DNA from: Bradyrhizobium hipponense
GTDB taxonomy: Bacteria; Pseudomonadota; Alphaproteobacteria; Rhizobiales; Xanthobacteraceae
NCBI RefSeq assembly: GCF_008123965.1
Contig: NZ_VSTH01000062.1
Span: 1 to 64,000 of the forward strand
Direction: 5' to 3'
DNA: 64,000 nucleotides
Shown: piece after piece, positions 8,778 to 17,510 of the stretch
Numbering within the stretch: position 1 is the stretch's first letter
Layout of the letters: the number at the start of each line of letters is the position of its first letter
Notes under the pieces: model-generated
What the model was told of the DNA's origin: nothing
The model's database searches: none
The model's input: only the letters and a program-made list of their open reading frames with translations
Made by a program: the position numbers and the translations under genes

Positions 8778-8806
8778 AATCCTATCGACCTGCATTTTAT
8801 AGGATT
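8778..8806. promoter_or_regulatory. Inverted repeat in mmsA-lysR intergenic region (candidate LysR operator)
   Basis: Perfect 8-base arms AATCCTAT (8778-8785) and ATAGGATT (8799-8806) are separated by 13 bases, in the 98-base gap between the divergent mmsA and LysR genes. Position and symmetry suit a regulator that controls both promoters. Binding by the adjacent LysR is inferred. Confidence 0.55.
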
Positions 8807-8840
8807 CAAGTCTGAGATAATGCACCATAGATGTGCGAAA

Positions 8841-9749
8841 ATGCTGGATCAAGGCGCGATCGATTGGGACGACTTCCGCTTCGTGCTGGCCATCGTGCGG
8901 GGCGGCTCGGTCTCGGCTGCGGCAAAACAGCTCGGCGTCGACCATGCGACCGTGATCCGCCGCGTCGACCGGCTGGAAAGGCACCTCTCGGCCAAGCTGT
9001 TCGACCGGCGCAAGACCGGCTACCTCCTCACCGAAGCCGGCCAGCGCGTCGCCGACAGCGCGGAAGCCATGGAATCGACCATCGTCGCCAACCAGGAGCA
9101 GGTTGGCGGTTCGGTGGCGCGGCTGACCGGCACGGTCCGGATCGGCGCTCCTGATGGCTTCGGCACCGCCTTTCTGGCGCCGCGGCTGGCGCCGTTCGCC
9201 GACCGGTATCCCGATCTCGATTTGCAACTTGTGGCCACCGCGCGGCTATTCAGTCTCTCCAAGCGTGAAGCGGATATCGCCATCAGCCTGACAATGCCGA
9301 AAGAGGGCCGTATCGTCGGGCGCAAGCTGCTCGATTACAGCCTCGGCCTCTACGCTGCTCCGGCCTATCTCGACCGCTTCCCGAAAATCACCTCGCGCGA
9401 GGTCCTGCCGCAGCACCGCTTCGTCGGCTACATCGAGGAGCTGCTGTTCACGCCGGAGCTCGACTATCTGCCACAGGTCTCACCGCGGATTTCGGCTCGC
9501 CTGCGCAGCGCCAATCTGATCGCGCAGCTCAACGCCACCCTCGCCGGCTTCGGCATCGCCGTGCTGCCGCACTTCATGGCGAGTGACTATCCGCAGCTGA
9601 TTGCGGTATTGCCGGAAGACGTCTCGATAACCCGCACCTTCTGGATGCTGATGCACGCCGACAGCAAGGACCTCGCAAGGATCCGCGCAGTGGCCGATTA
9701 CATCTGTGAGATCGTGGAGCGCGAGCGGGCGTTGTTCGCGGGGCGGTGA
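8841..9749 (+). CDS. LysR family transcriptional regulator
   Basis: A 302-residue LysR-type regulator. The N-terminal winged HTH reads 'FVLAIVRGGSVSAAAKQLGVDHATVIRRVDRLE', followed by the effector domain from about residue 95 ('GTVRIGAPDGFGTAFLAPRLA'). The ATG at 8841 places the HTH at the usual distance from the N terminus; in-frame starts at 8772 and 8820 are possible and no strong ribosome site decides. It is divergent from mmsA, so it probably controls valine catabolism and itself. This differs from the AraC-type MmsR known for mmsAB in Pseudomonas. The inducer is unknown. Confidence 0.88.
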   Translation: MLDQGAIDWDDFRFVLAIVRGGSVSAAAKQLGVDHATVIRRVDRLERHLSAKLFDRRKTGYLLTEAGQRVADSAEAMESTIVANQEQVGGSVARLTGTVRIGAPDGFGTAFLAPRLAPFADRYPDLDLQLVATARLFSLSKREADIAISLTMPKEGRIVGRKLLDYSLGLYAAPAYLDRFPKITSREVLPQHRFVGYIEELLFTPELDYLPQVSPRISARLRSANLIAQLNATLAGFGIAVLPHFMASDYPQLIAVLPEDVSITRTFWMLMHADSKDLARIRAVADYICEIVERERALFAGR

Positions 9750-9762
9750 ATTCGGGCCGCGC

Positions 9763-9876
9763 AGGGTGGGCAAAGCGACGGGACGCGCGAATGCGCGGCT
9801 CGTGGCGTGCCCACCGCTTCTGTTGCAATCACGGCGAGTTGGTGGCACGGCGCAAGGACGCCTTTGCCTACCCTAC
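9763..9876. repeat. GGGTGGGCAAAGCG-type intergenic repeat, copy 1
   Basis: A unit beginning AGGGTGGGCAAAGCGACGGG and ending TTGCCTACCCTAC lies between the convergent LysR and TetR genes. It has an internal CGTGCCCACC block that inverts the start. A similar GTGGGCAAAGC...CCCACCCTAC unit occurs at 33981-34116. Confidence 0.65.
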
Positions 9877-9887
9877 AGCATCTCGGC

Positions 9888-10511
9888 CTAATTCTGCTTC
9901 TCGCGCGGCTTCTTCGCCGGTTTCGCCGGCTCCCGCCGCGCACCATCGAGAGCGCTGTCCTTGCCGGCCTTCAACACTTCATCCGACAGTTCGCTGGCGC
10001 CGGCTATGCGCGCCAGAAGCATGGTGCCGGCCATGGTGGCGAGCGTCGCGATCGCCTGCTTGCGTGCGGCCTTGCGCGGCTGGCCGGGAATGCAGTCCGC
10101 CATCGTCTCGATCATCTCATCGAGCTTGCCGGCAAACGCCTTGCGTGTCTTCGGGCTCTCGCGGGCGATCTCCGCGCCCAGCGCCGGAATCGAGCAGCCG
10201 TGACCGGGATTGTCGCGATGCAGCGTCGAGAGATAGGTCTCGACGATCTGGCTGAGCTGCTTCTCGGGCGCAACCTGATCGGACTGCTTGCGCCAGTGCT
10301 CCATCGAGCGGTCCATGGCGTAGGCAAAAGCCTCAATCACCAGCGCCTCGCGGGAATCGAAATGCGCGTAGAAGCCGCCATGGGTCAGGCCCGCCTCCTT
10401 CATGAGGTCGGCGACGCCGATGCCATGGGCACCCTTTTCGCGCAGCCGCACCGAGGCTTTCTTCACGATGCGGTCGTGGGTTTCCTGCTTGTGTTCCCGG
10501 GAGTAGCGCAT
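9888..10511 (-). CDS. TetR/AcrR family transcriptional regulator
   Basis: A 207-residue TetR-type repressor. Its N-terminal HTH spans about residues 9-55, with recognition region 'VADLMKEAGLTHGGFYAHFDSREAL'. The C-terminal half is helical and ends in a Lys/Arg/Pro-rich tail. 'GLTHGGFYAHF' is typical of the subgroup near fatty-acid or short-chain reductase/thioesterase genes. It is 59 bases downstream of the PaaI-type thioesterase gene on the same strand, so it could control that gene and the neighbouring enoyl-CoA hydratase and thiolase. No ligand can be named. Confidence 0.88.
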   Translation of the reverse strand: MRYSREHKQETHDRIVKKASVRLREKGAHGIGVADLMKEAGLTHGGFYAHFDSREALVIEAFAYAMDRSMEHWRKQSDQVAPEKQLSQIVETYLSTLHRDNPGHGCSIPALGAEIARESPKTRKAFAGKLDEMIETMADCIPGQPRKAARKQAIATLATMAGTMLLARIAGASELSDEVLKAGKDSALDGARREPAKPAKKPREKQN

Positions 10512-10570
10512 GCGGTGCTCATTGGATGTCGGAGGTCATCTCATAACACGCAAATGCCGAAATGTGTGCA

Positions 10571-11110
10571 TTAATTTGATGTTAGGTTGTCGCGGATCAT
10601 GGAAAACGTTGCAGTTGCATGGACCGCGAGCGCGCCCTTGCCGTCGCGGACGAAGCCCTCGCAGTAGCTGGTCTGGCGCCCCAGCTTGATCACCTTGCCT
10701 TCGGCGGAGATCATCCCGGAGCGGACCGAGAGCGGACGCAGGAATGTCAGCTTGAGATCCAGCGTGACGGAGCCCTGCCCGGCCTCCAGCCTGGTCGAGA
10801 TCGCGCATCCCATGGCGGTATCGAGCAGCGCCGCGGCGGTCGCCCCGTGCAGGAGGCCGATGGTGTTTTCGAGGTCCTCGCGCGGCTCCAGTTCCATGAC
10901 GATCCGCCCCGGCTCGACCACGGCCATGGTCAAGCCAAGCAGCTTCGCGAAGGGCGGCGGCGGCAGGTGGCCGTCGCGGATCCCGAGCATGGCGTCCATC
11001 CCCGAAAGCCCCGTCACAGCCTTCGCAACCGGCGCTGGCGCTTGCCAATCCACCACACGCTGGCGCCGCTGCGCCGGCGAAAACAGTTCGCGTTGATCGA
11101 TGTCGGCCAT
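10571..11110 (-). CDS. PaaI family hot-dog thioesterase
   Basis: A 179-residue hot-dog acyl-CoA thioesterase-like protein. The PaaI-type active segment 'GLLHGATAAALLDTAMGCAI' lies near residues 90-110, with the strand 'GSVTLDLKLTFLRPL' after it. AGAGG lies upstream of the ATG. Such enzymes release CoA from accumulated acyl-CoA esters, often as a safety valve beside beta-oxidation or aromatic-acid genes. It is divergent from the enoyl-CoA hydratase at 11268 and followed by the TetR gene. Its substrate is not predictable. Confidence 0.85.
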   Translation of the reverse strand: MADIDQRELFSPAQRRQRVVDWQAPAPVAKAVTGLSGMDAMLGIRDGHLPPPPFAKLLGLTMAVVEPGRIVMELEPREDLENTIGLLHGATAAALLDTAMGCAISTRLEAGQGSVTLDLKLTFLRPLSVRSGMISAEGKVIKLGRQTSYCEGFVRDGKGALAVHATATFSMIRDNLTSN

Positions 11111-11124
11111 GTCAGCCTCTTTGA

Positions 11125-11138
11125 ATGATTTTTATCAT
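11125..11138. promoter_or_regulatory. Small inverted repeat ahead of the thioesterase gene
   Basis: ATGAT (11125-11129) and ATCAT (11134-11138) flank TTTT, 15 bases upstream of the thioesterase ATG at 11110. It is a possible repressor site for the cotranscribed TetR. The symmetry is short and could be chance. Confidence 0.25.
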
Positions 11139-11267
11139 ACTATGTCGCGGACTTTGCGCGGGCAACTCCGTCTTCGCCGCCCGCTTGACAAGCCCAGCGT
11201 TTCGGCCCGGAAGTAGCCGCGACCGGCGCAACCGCCGCGCACGTCCACAAAACTTCGAGATCTCATT

Positions 11268-12038
11268 ATGGAAATGCTCAATCACCACTGCGGCGTGACG
11301 CGCGATGCGCGCGGCGTCGTTCATGTCACGATCTGCAATGCAGGCCCGCTCAACATCCTCGGCTCCCCCGTGACCGACGCGGTGCGCGAAGGCCTGCAGC
11401 AGCTCGCAACTGACCGCAGCATTCGCGTCGCGGTGCTGCGCGGCCAGAGCGAGAAAAGCATGATCGGCGGCGCCGACATCAAGGAGATGGCGAAGCTCGA
11501 TCAAAAGTCGGCCGAAGCCTTCATCAGCCGCCTGCGCGATCTCTGCGAAGCCGTGCGCGCCTTCCCTGCCCCTGTGATCGCGCGCATGCCGGGCTGGTGC
11601 CTCGGCGGCGGGCTCGAAGTCGCGGCCGCCTGCGATTTCCGGATCGCCGCACATGATGCACATTTCGGCATGCCGGAGGTTCGCGTCGGCATCCCCTCGG
11701 TGATCCACGCCGCGCTGCTGCCGCGCCTGATCGGCTGGGCGCGGGCGCGCTGGCTGGTGATGACGGCGCAAAACGTCGACGCGCCGACGGCACTGGCGTG
11801 GGGACTGATCGACAAGGTCGCGCCGGAAGGCGGGCTGGATGCGGCTGTCGAGCACACCGTAGAGGCGCTGCTCGCATGCGCCCCCGAGGCGCTCCGCTCG
11901 CAGAAGGCGCTGCTGCGCCAGTGGGAGGAACTGCCGCTGACGGAGTCGGTGAACCTGAGCGTCAAAGTGTTCGGCGAGTCGTTTTTGACGGACGAGCCGA
12001 CGCGGCTGATGCAGGCGTTTGTGGATCGGAAGCGGTAG
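11268..12038 (+). CDS. Enoyl-CoA hydratase/isomerase family protein
   Basis: A 256-residue crotonase-fold protein. The first oxyanion loop is 'MIGGADIKEM' near residue 67 and the second is 'GWCLGGGLEVAAACDFRIA' near 110-128, followed by 'FGMPEVRVGIPS' with one of the usual catalytic glutamates. The segment where hydratases normally carry the second glutamate reads 'VIHAALLPRL', so the precise chemistry (hydratase, isomerase or other) is uncertain. It is followed by a thiolase on the same strand, suggesting a beta-oxidation-like pair. It is divergent from the thioesterase. Confidence 0.87.
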   Translation: MEMLNHHCGVTRDARGVVHVTICNAGPLNILGSPVTDAVREGLQQLATDRSIRVAVLRGQSEKSMIGGADIKEMAKLDQKSAEAFISRLRDLCEAVRAFPAPVIARMPGWCLGGGLEVAAACDFRIAAHDAHFGMPEVRVGIPSVIHAALLPRLIGWARARWLVMTAQNVDAPTALAWGLIDKVAPEGGLDAAVEHTVEALLACAPEALRSQKALLRQWEELPLTESVNLSVKVFGESFLTDEPTRLMQAFVDRKR

Positions 12039-12160
12039 GGTTGCCGCTCGACACAGTGGGCGCCCTTCTGCGCCGCTGCCAACCGCCTCCTCGGTGTCGT
12101 CCTGGCGAAAGCCATGACCGTCACCACAAGTCTTCGCCAAACTTCTCCCTATGGCTATGC

Positions 12161-12203
12161 GTCCCGGATCGGCGCGCGCTTGAGGCGCGCTTGTCCGGGA
12201 CGA
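12161..12203. repeat. Palindromic intergenic element
   Basis: GTCCCGGA and TCCGGGAC form an 8-base stem around CGCGC/GCGCG blocks, in the 304-base gap between the enoyl-CoA hydratase and thiolase genes. It may attenuate read-through. The rest of the gap holds the thiolase leader and a small palindrome at 12295. Confidence 0.6.
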
Positions 12204-12294
12204 CGCTGCTGAGGCACCTACAGCTCGCAATCAACAAATCTCATCCGACTCACGACAATTTCTCATGCCGGGTGCGGTTGCATTTTTTGCGCCG

Positions 12295-12306
12295 CATCAT
12301 ATGATG
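12295..12306. promoter_or_regulatory. Perfect 12-base palindrome upstream of the thiolase
   Basis: CATCATATGATG ends 36 bases before the thiolase ATG, a position where a repressor or promoter element would fit. It shares ATCAT/ATGAT half-sites with the repeat ahead of the thioesterase gene (11125-11138), which raises the possibility of common TetR control. This is weak evidence. Confidence 0.3.
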
Positions 12307-12342
12307 GTCATAATCTCAAAGTCTATCACAGGGAGCCCCGCC

Positions 12343-13533
12343 ATGGCCGAAGCCGCCGATCCCGTCGTCATCGTCTCCGCCGCCCGCACCCCGCTCGGCC
12401 GCTTCATGGGCGAGCTGTCGCCGCTGGCCGCGCACAAGCTCGGATCGCACGTGATCGGCGCAGCGCTGGAGCGTGCAAGACTGGCGCCCGAAAAGGTCGA
12501 CGAGGTCTTCATGGGCTGCGTGCTCCCGGCCGGCCAGGGCCAGGCCCCGGCGCGACAGGCGGCGCGCGCGGCTGGGCTTCCCGATGCCACCGGCGCGACC
12601 ACCATCAACAAGGTCTGCGGCTCCGGCATGAAGGCGACGATGCTGGCGCACGACATCATCCGCGCCGGTTCGGCCGACATCGTCGTCTCCGGCGGCATGG
12701 AGAGCATGAGCAACGCACCCTATCTGCTGGCAAAGGCGCGCGGCGGTTACCGCGCGGGCCACGACCGTGTCATCGACCACATGATGATGGACGGGCTTGA
12801 GGACGCCTACGAGACCGGCCGCTCGATGGGCGATTTCGGCGAGGCCACCGCCGAAGCCTATCAGTTCACCCGCAAGGACCAAGACGCCTATGCGATGGAA
12901 ACGCTGAGTCGCGCCCGCAAGGCGGTCGAGGGCGGCACGTTCAAGGCCGAGATCGCGCCAATCACGCTCACCGAGAAAGCCGGCCCGCGCGTCGTCGCCA
13001 ATGACGAGCATCCGCTGAAGGTCGACCCGGCAAAGATTCCCGGGCTGAAGCCGGCGTTCCGCGCCAACGGCACCATCACGCCGGCGGCCTCCTCGGCCAA
13101 CGCCGACGGCGCCGCCGCGCTGGTCCTGACGAAGCGATCGCTCGCCGATCGCAACGGCCTGCCGGCGCTGGCCGTGATCAAGGGCCACGCCACCCACAGC
13201 CAGGAGCCGCAATGGTTCACCACTGCGCCGATCCCGGCGATCCGCAAGCTGCTGGACAAGGTCGGCTGGAGTGCCGGCGACGTCGACCTGTTCGAGATCA
13301 ACGAGGCCTTCGCCGTGGTGGCGATGGCGGCGCAGCGCGACCTCGGCATTCCCCGCGACAGGCTGAACATCAATGGCGGCGCCTGCGCGCTTGGCCATCC
13401 CATCGGTGCCACCGGCGCGCGGCTGATCGTGACGCTGCTGCATGCGCTGGAGGCGCAGAACCTCAAGCGCGGCGTGGCGGCGCTCTGCATCGGCGGCGGC
13501 GAAGCCACCGCGATCGCCGTGGAGCGCGTCTGA
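12343..13533 (+). CDS. Acetyl-CoA C-acyltransferase (thiolase)
   Basis: A 396-residue thiolase of the acetyl-CoA acetyltransferase type, which condenses or cleaves acetoacetyl-CoA or 3-ketoacyl-CoA. The nucleophilic cysteine sits in 'NKVCGSGMKA' near residue 90. The active-site histidine is in 'GGACALGHPIGATGARL' near 350, with the second cysteine in 'ALCIGGGEATA' near the C terminus. The ATG at 12343 follows AGGGAG; the frame extends 26 codons upstream without family similarity. It could pair with the upstream hydratase-like gene. Role in beta-oxidation versus polyhydroxybutyrate or ketone metabolism is open. Confidence 0.93.
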   Translation: MAEAADPVVIVSAARTPLGRFMGELSPLAAHKLGSHVIGAALERARLAPEKVDEVFMGCVLPAGQGQAPARQAARAAGLPDATGATTINKVCGSGMKATMLAHDIIRAGSADIVVSGGMESMSNAPYLLAKARGGYRAGHDRVIDHMMMDGLEDAYETGRSMGDFGEATAEAYQFTRKDQDAYAMETLSRARKAVEGGTFKAEIAPITLTEKAGPRVVANDEHPLKVDPAKIPGLKPAFRANGTITPAASSANADGAAALVLTKRSLADRNGLPALAVIKGHATHSQEPQWFTTAPIPAIRKLLDKVGWSAGDVDLFEINEAFAVVAMAAQRDLGIPRDRLNINGGACALGHPIGATGARLIVTLLHALEAQNLKRGVAALCIGGGEATAIAVERV

Positions 13534-13663
13534 CCTGCTGATGACCTGCTGACGTGAACGTCCGAAAATGAGGGCACTCTGTCATTTCCGACAGACGATT
13601 CTCATGCCATTCTGCAAGCTCGCGCAGGTCGTCCAAAGGGCCTGCCATCAAAATTGAGGCCCA

Positions 13664-14953
13664 ATGATCTCGAACCGGCTCGCGGCATCGCTCGGCCGCC
13701 GCAATCTCCACTACGGCTGGGTGATGGTCGGCGTGACCTTCTTCGCTGCGCTGATCAGCGCCGGCACGGTCGGCGCGCCCGGCGTGTTCATCGTTCCCCT
13801 TCAGAAGGAGTTCGGCTGGAGCACGGCGGAAATCTCCTCGGCGCTGTCGATCCGCTTCATCCTGTTCGGGCTGATGGCGCCGTTTGCCGCAGCACTGCTC
13901 AATCGCTACGGCCTGCGTAACGTCACGCTGACTGCACAGCTGATCGTCGTCTCGGCGCTGGTCGCCTCGCTCGGCATGACCGAGGTCTGGCAGCTGGTGG
14001 CGCTGTGGGGCGTCGTGATCGGGATCGGCACCGGCATGACCGCGCTGGTTCTGGGCGCAACCATCGCTACGCGCTGGTTCGCCGCGCGCCGCGGCCTCGT
14101 GGTCGGCATTATGACCGCGAGCGTCGCCACCGGCCAGCTGGTGTTCCTGCCACTGCTCGCAAGCCTTACCGAACGCTTCGGCTGGCGCCTCGCGCTCGGC
14201 TTCGTCTGCATCATGCTCGGCGTCTCCGCGCTCGCGGTGCTGCTCATGATGCGCGACCGCCCGAGCGATCTGGGCCTGCGTCCGTTCGGCGACAAAGGCA
14301 CCGAGCCCCTGCCCGCCCCGCCCGTCAGCCATGGCTCGATCACGGCCGTGGCGCTCGGCACGCTGCGCGACGCCTCGAAGTCGAGCGCGTTCTGGATCCT
14401 GTTTGCGACCTTCTTCGTCTGCGGCGCCTCGACCAACGGGCTCGTCCAGGTCCATTTGATCCCGATGTGCCTCGATTTCGGCATCCCGCAGGTGAAGGCC
14501 GCAAGCCTGCTGGCTGCAATGGGCATCTTCGACTTCTTTGGCACCATCATGTCGGGCTGGCTGTCGGACCGCTACGACAATCGCTACCTCCTGTTCTGGT
14601 ACTACGGCCTGCGCGGGCTCTCGCTGATCTTCCTCCCCTTCAGCGATTTCTCGTTCTACGGCCTGTCGGTCTTCGCGATGTTCTACGGGCTCGACTGGAT
14701 CGCCACGGTGCCGCCGACCGTGCGCCTCACTGCGCAGAAATTCGGCCCCGAGCGCGCCAATCTGGTGTTCGGCTGGATCTTTGCCGGCCACCAGCTCGGC
14801 GCCGGCACCGCCGCGTTCGGTGCGGGCCTGTCGCGCACGCTGCTCCAAAGCTACCTGCCCGCCTTCTTCATTGCCGGCGCGCTCTGCGTGTTCGCCTCGC
14901 TGATCGTGCTGGCGCTGTCGCGGCAGCCGAAACTAAAGCCGGCAGCGGCGTGA
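13664..14953 (+). CDS. MFS transporter
   Basis: A 429-residue major facilitator with about 12 hydrophobic helices. The N-terminal 'HYGWVMVGVTFFAAL' opening and the 'FIVPLQKEFGW' loop are typical of the MFS group related to monocarboxylate/oxalate-formate carriers. Between TM2 and TM3 it reads 'LLNRYGLRNV', and a cytoplasmic linker falls near residues 200-225. GAGG precedes the ATG. It is convergent with the porin gene only six bases away, and no terminator is seen between them. The substrate is not determinable. Confidence 0.87.
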   Translation: MISNRLAASLGRRNLHYGWVMVGVTFFAALISAGTVGAPGVFIVPLQKEFGWSTAEISSALSIRFILFGLMAPFAAALLNRYGLRNVTLTAQLIVVSALVASLGMTEVWQLVALWGVVIGIGTGMTALVLGATIATRWFAARRGLVVGIMTASVATGQLVFLPLLASLTERFGWRLALGFVCIMLGVSALAVLLMMRDRPSDLGLRPFGDKGTEPLPAPPVSHGSITAVALGTLRDASKSSAFWILFATFFVCGASTNGLVQVHLIPMCLDFGIPQVKAASLLAAMGIFDFFGTIMSGWLSDRYDNRYLLFWYYGLRGLSLIFLPFSDFSFYGLSVFAMFYGLDWIATVPPTVRLTAQKFGPERANLVFGWIFAGHQLGAGTAAFGAGLSRTLLQSYLPAFFIAGALCVFASLIVLALSRQPKLKPAAA

Positions 14954-14959
14954 GCCGGC

Positions 14960-16363
14960 CTAATACCTGATCGTGCTGGTGACGCCGAACACTGCGGCGT
15001 CACCGATCCGCAATGTGCCAGTCGCATCGTTCGGGATCGGGATGCCACCCGAAGGACGGAACACATACTGGAAGTACGGCGCGATTAGCCAGCCCGGCTT
15101 GATGTGCGCCTCATAGATCATCTCGATCAAGGTCTCGTTGCTTCGCACCGGGCCCTGGACGCCTGTGAAGAGCTGGGTGTCGACATCGAGATGACGCGCG
15201 CTGTTCGAAATCCGCATGTAGGCCGCCGCCACGCCGAAGCGGTCGAGCGGACGTCCCGGGACAAAGCCGACAAAGCCGATGCCGCCGTCCAGATAGAGGT
15301 CGATCAGGTTGCGGTCCGGCGGGCTGTAGGCGATGCGGCCGAAGGCGGTGACGCCCGGGATCGAGGCCGAGGTGCTGTTCTCGGTGACCGACGGCGGACG
15401 GTAGAGCACCTGCTCAATGACCGCAAAGATTCCGTAATTGCCGCGAAGCTTTGCCGGAATGCCGGACCCGCCGGGATCGGCGATCGAGATGCCCTCCCCC
15501 GTGAAGCGCTGGCTGTCGAACGCGCCATAATGCTTCCAGGCGCCGGGCGTGAAATTGCCGGCGAGCGGGCGTCCGCCAATATCGATGTCGTAGTTGAACC
15601 GGACCTGCCCGATCACCCACGGCGGATCATTGACGCGGAATGCGAGACCGTGATGGTCGCGCAGTTGCGGATCGGCCTCGCCCGGGCCTGACGGGTCGCC
15701 ATTGAACACCGCGCCGTAAGCGGTGATCTGGTCCGTCAACGCCGACTTGACGCGGATGCCGGGCACCGCAATCGGCGGTGCCGGCCCGCCGGCCGGCAAG
15801 TTCGAGGCCTTGATCGCCGGCCAGCCGAACGTGCCGTTGATGAAGAGATCATCGGTCTGGCTGTCGAAGAACTCGACATCCGCTGCCTGCTGACCGGCCC
15901 TGATATTCAGCCTGCCGCCAAAGAAGCTCTGCTCGAAATAGGCGTTGTAGAGCCGTTGATCTGGCAGCGCCTCGATTTCGCTGATGGTCGCGAGATTCTG
16001 GACGTAGTTGCGGGAGAGCCCGCGACCGTAGATGACGAAGGCATTGGCGTAGAAACGGCCACCGGTCCAGCCGGCCAGCTTGTCGAGATCGGCGTCAACC
16101 GAGAGATCGAGGCGGCCGAAATAGATGGCGCCGCGAGCGACACCGCCCGACACATTGCCGATGTTGTCGGCGATATAGGTGGCGCCGAAGTTCAGACCCT
16201 TGTCTGCGAGCCCGTCATGCCACGCGTTGAACCATTCTGGCGCCAGCCATGCGGCCGCGCTTTCGTCCTTGGCGCCGGCGAGCGCGCTGCTGCTCGCCAG
16301 CGTGCAGGCCAGCGCTGCTGCGAGCGAACTTCGCAACCGAGATCTCTGGGCAGTCCCATTCAC
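14960..16363 (-). CDS. OprB-type carbohydrate-selective porin
   Basis: An outer-membrane beta-barrel of the OprB family, taking up sugars or other small polar solutes. A cleavable signal peptide is visible ('LRSSLAAALACTLASSSALAG'), followed by alternating strands, 'WLAPEWFNAWHDGLADKGL' and the C-terminal aromatic residue Y. The GTG at 16363 is chosen, 23 bases after the CorA/ZntB stop, giving 467 residues and placing the signal peptide near the N terminus. An upstream ATG at 16432 would overlap the preceding gene and add a tail unlike a signal sequence. The family call is firm, the start less so. Confidence 0.85.
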   Translation of the reverse strand: MNGTAQRSRLRSSLAAALACTLASSSALAGAKDESAAAWLAPEWFNAWHDGLADKGLNFGATYIADNIGNVSGGVARGAIYFGRLDLSVDADLDKLAGWTGGRFYANAFVIYGRGLSRNYVQNLATISEIEALPDQRLYNAYFEQSFFGGRLNIRAGQQAADVEFFDSQTDDLFINGTFGWPAIKASNLPAGGPAPPIAVPGIRVKSALTDQITAYGAVFNGDPSGPGEADPQLRDHHGLAFRVNDPPWVIGQVRFNYDIDIGGRPLAGNFTPGAWKHYGAFDSQRFTGEGISIADPGGSGIPAKLRGNYGIFAVIEQVLYRPPSVTENSTSASIPGVTAFGRIAYSPPDRNLIDLYLDGGIGFVGFVPGRPLDRFGVAAAYMRISNSARHLDVDTQLFTGVQGPVRSNETLIEMIYEAHIKPGWLIAPYFQYVFRPSGGIPIPNDATGTLRIGDAAVFGVTSTIRY

Positions 16364-16385
16364 GGCTGATACCGGCTTGCGTGCG

Positions 16386-17399
16386 CTATTTGAAGATGCC
16401 CGTGCGCCGCATGAACAGGTAGGCGAGGCCAACCGAGCTTGCCATCAGGCCGGCGGCGCAGAGGAATCCGGTCTCGACATCTGTGAGCGGCAGGCCCTTG
16501 GTGTTCATGCCGAAGATACCGGTGATCAGCGTCGGCGGCAGCAAGAGCGTCGTCACGATCGAGAGCGTGTGGAGGTGGCGATTGCTTTCCTCCTCGTTCT
16601 TGAAGCGCAGCTCCTCCTCGAGCAGTCGGCTGCGTTCCCGCAGCTCGACGATGTCGTGATCGAGCCCGTCGAGCCGCTGCGCCAGCTTGCCGGCGTGGAT
16701 TCGCAAGGCGGGCGAAAGGTGGTCGGTATTCTTCTGGTCGAGGCGGTGAAACAGCACGCGCAATCCGGTCAGCTGACGATGCAGCCTGACGCAGGTCCGG
16801 CGCAGCCGGCCAAGCGTGCGGCGCATTTCCGGCTTGGCCACATCGGCGAGAATTCGCTCCTCGATGTCGTCGATCTCCTGCCCGAGCTTGTCGGCCATCC
16901 GGTCCAGGGTGTCGGCGACCTCGTCGACGATCTTCTCCAGGAGATGAGCGACATTGTCGACGCGGTAGCCGCCTTCGAGCACCCTGCGCGTCGCGTCCGC
17001 CGAGCACAGGGCCTGATGACGGCCGCTGACGAGGAGATGCTCGGTCATGGCGAAGCGCAGGAACGCGGTTTCCTCCGTCGCGCTGTCGATGTCGCGCACG
17101 AGATCGGAGAACACGCCATAGACGCAATGGTCGATGACGTGAAGCTGCTGGAAGGTGTCGTTGGACAGCAAGAGCTCGCGCGCGAGCGGCGGCAGATGCG
17201 AGGCTGCGATCCAGGGCCGCACGCGCGCGTCGGTCAGGTTGAAATGCAGCCAGAGCCGGCCGTCATGGCTAAACTCGATCGGCTGGTCGATCGCCAGTGC
17301 CTCGGCGCTGCCGTCGCCGTGCAGCCGGAACGCCCAGACCAGGCCGGGGATGGACGGCGCATCCGAAATCGCGCTGACAAGCTTTGCCGCATCAGCCAT
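16386..17399 (-). CDS. CorA/ZntB family divalent cation transporter
   Basis: A 337-residue CorA-superfamily transporter. It has a large cytoplasmic N domain with a long basic coiled region (about 160-270), then two C-terminal membrane helices with the hallmark 'GIFGMN' before the last helix. The motif is followed by 'TKGLPLT', as in ZntB proteins, and the start resembles ZntB ('IPGLVWAFRLHGDG'). It probably moves Zn2+ or Mg2+. The ATG at 17399 is preferred over an upstream in-frame ATG because the family similarity starts there. Confidence 0.88.
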   Translation of the reverse strand: MADAAKLVSAISDAPSIPGLVWAFRLHGDGSAEALAIDQPIEFSHDGRLWLHFNLTDARVRPWIAASHLPPLARELLLSNDTFQQLHVIDHCVYGVFSDLVRDIDSATEETAFLRFAMTEHLLVSGRHQALCSADATRRVLEGGYRVDNVAHLLEKIVDEVADTLDRMADKLGQEIDDIEERILADVAKPEMRRTLGRLRRTCVRLHRQLTGLRVLFHRLDQKNTDHLSPALRIHAGKLAQRLDGLDHDIVELRERSRLLEEELRFKNEEESNRHLHTLSIVTTLLLPPTLITGIFGMNTKGLPLTDVETGFLCAAGLMASSVGLAYLFMRRTGIFK

Positions 17400-17510
17400 G
17401 GCCAACCCTAACCGTCCACAAATGCCCCGTTCCGGAAGATGGCCGACGGCACCTTCCGGATCCACGCGCGATACTCAATTACGGCTTTGTTACAGTTTGA
17501 TGATGCCGCC

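Noticed and set aside
13463-14848. Long open frame on the minus strand opposite the MFS gene
   Set aside because: Product is Arg/Ala/Glu/His-rich with no domain; it is the antisense of a high-GC gene with clear membrane helices.
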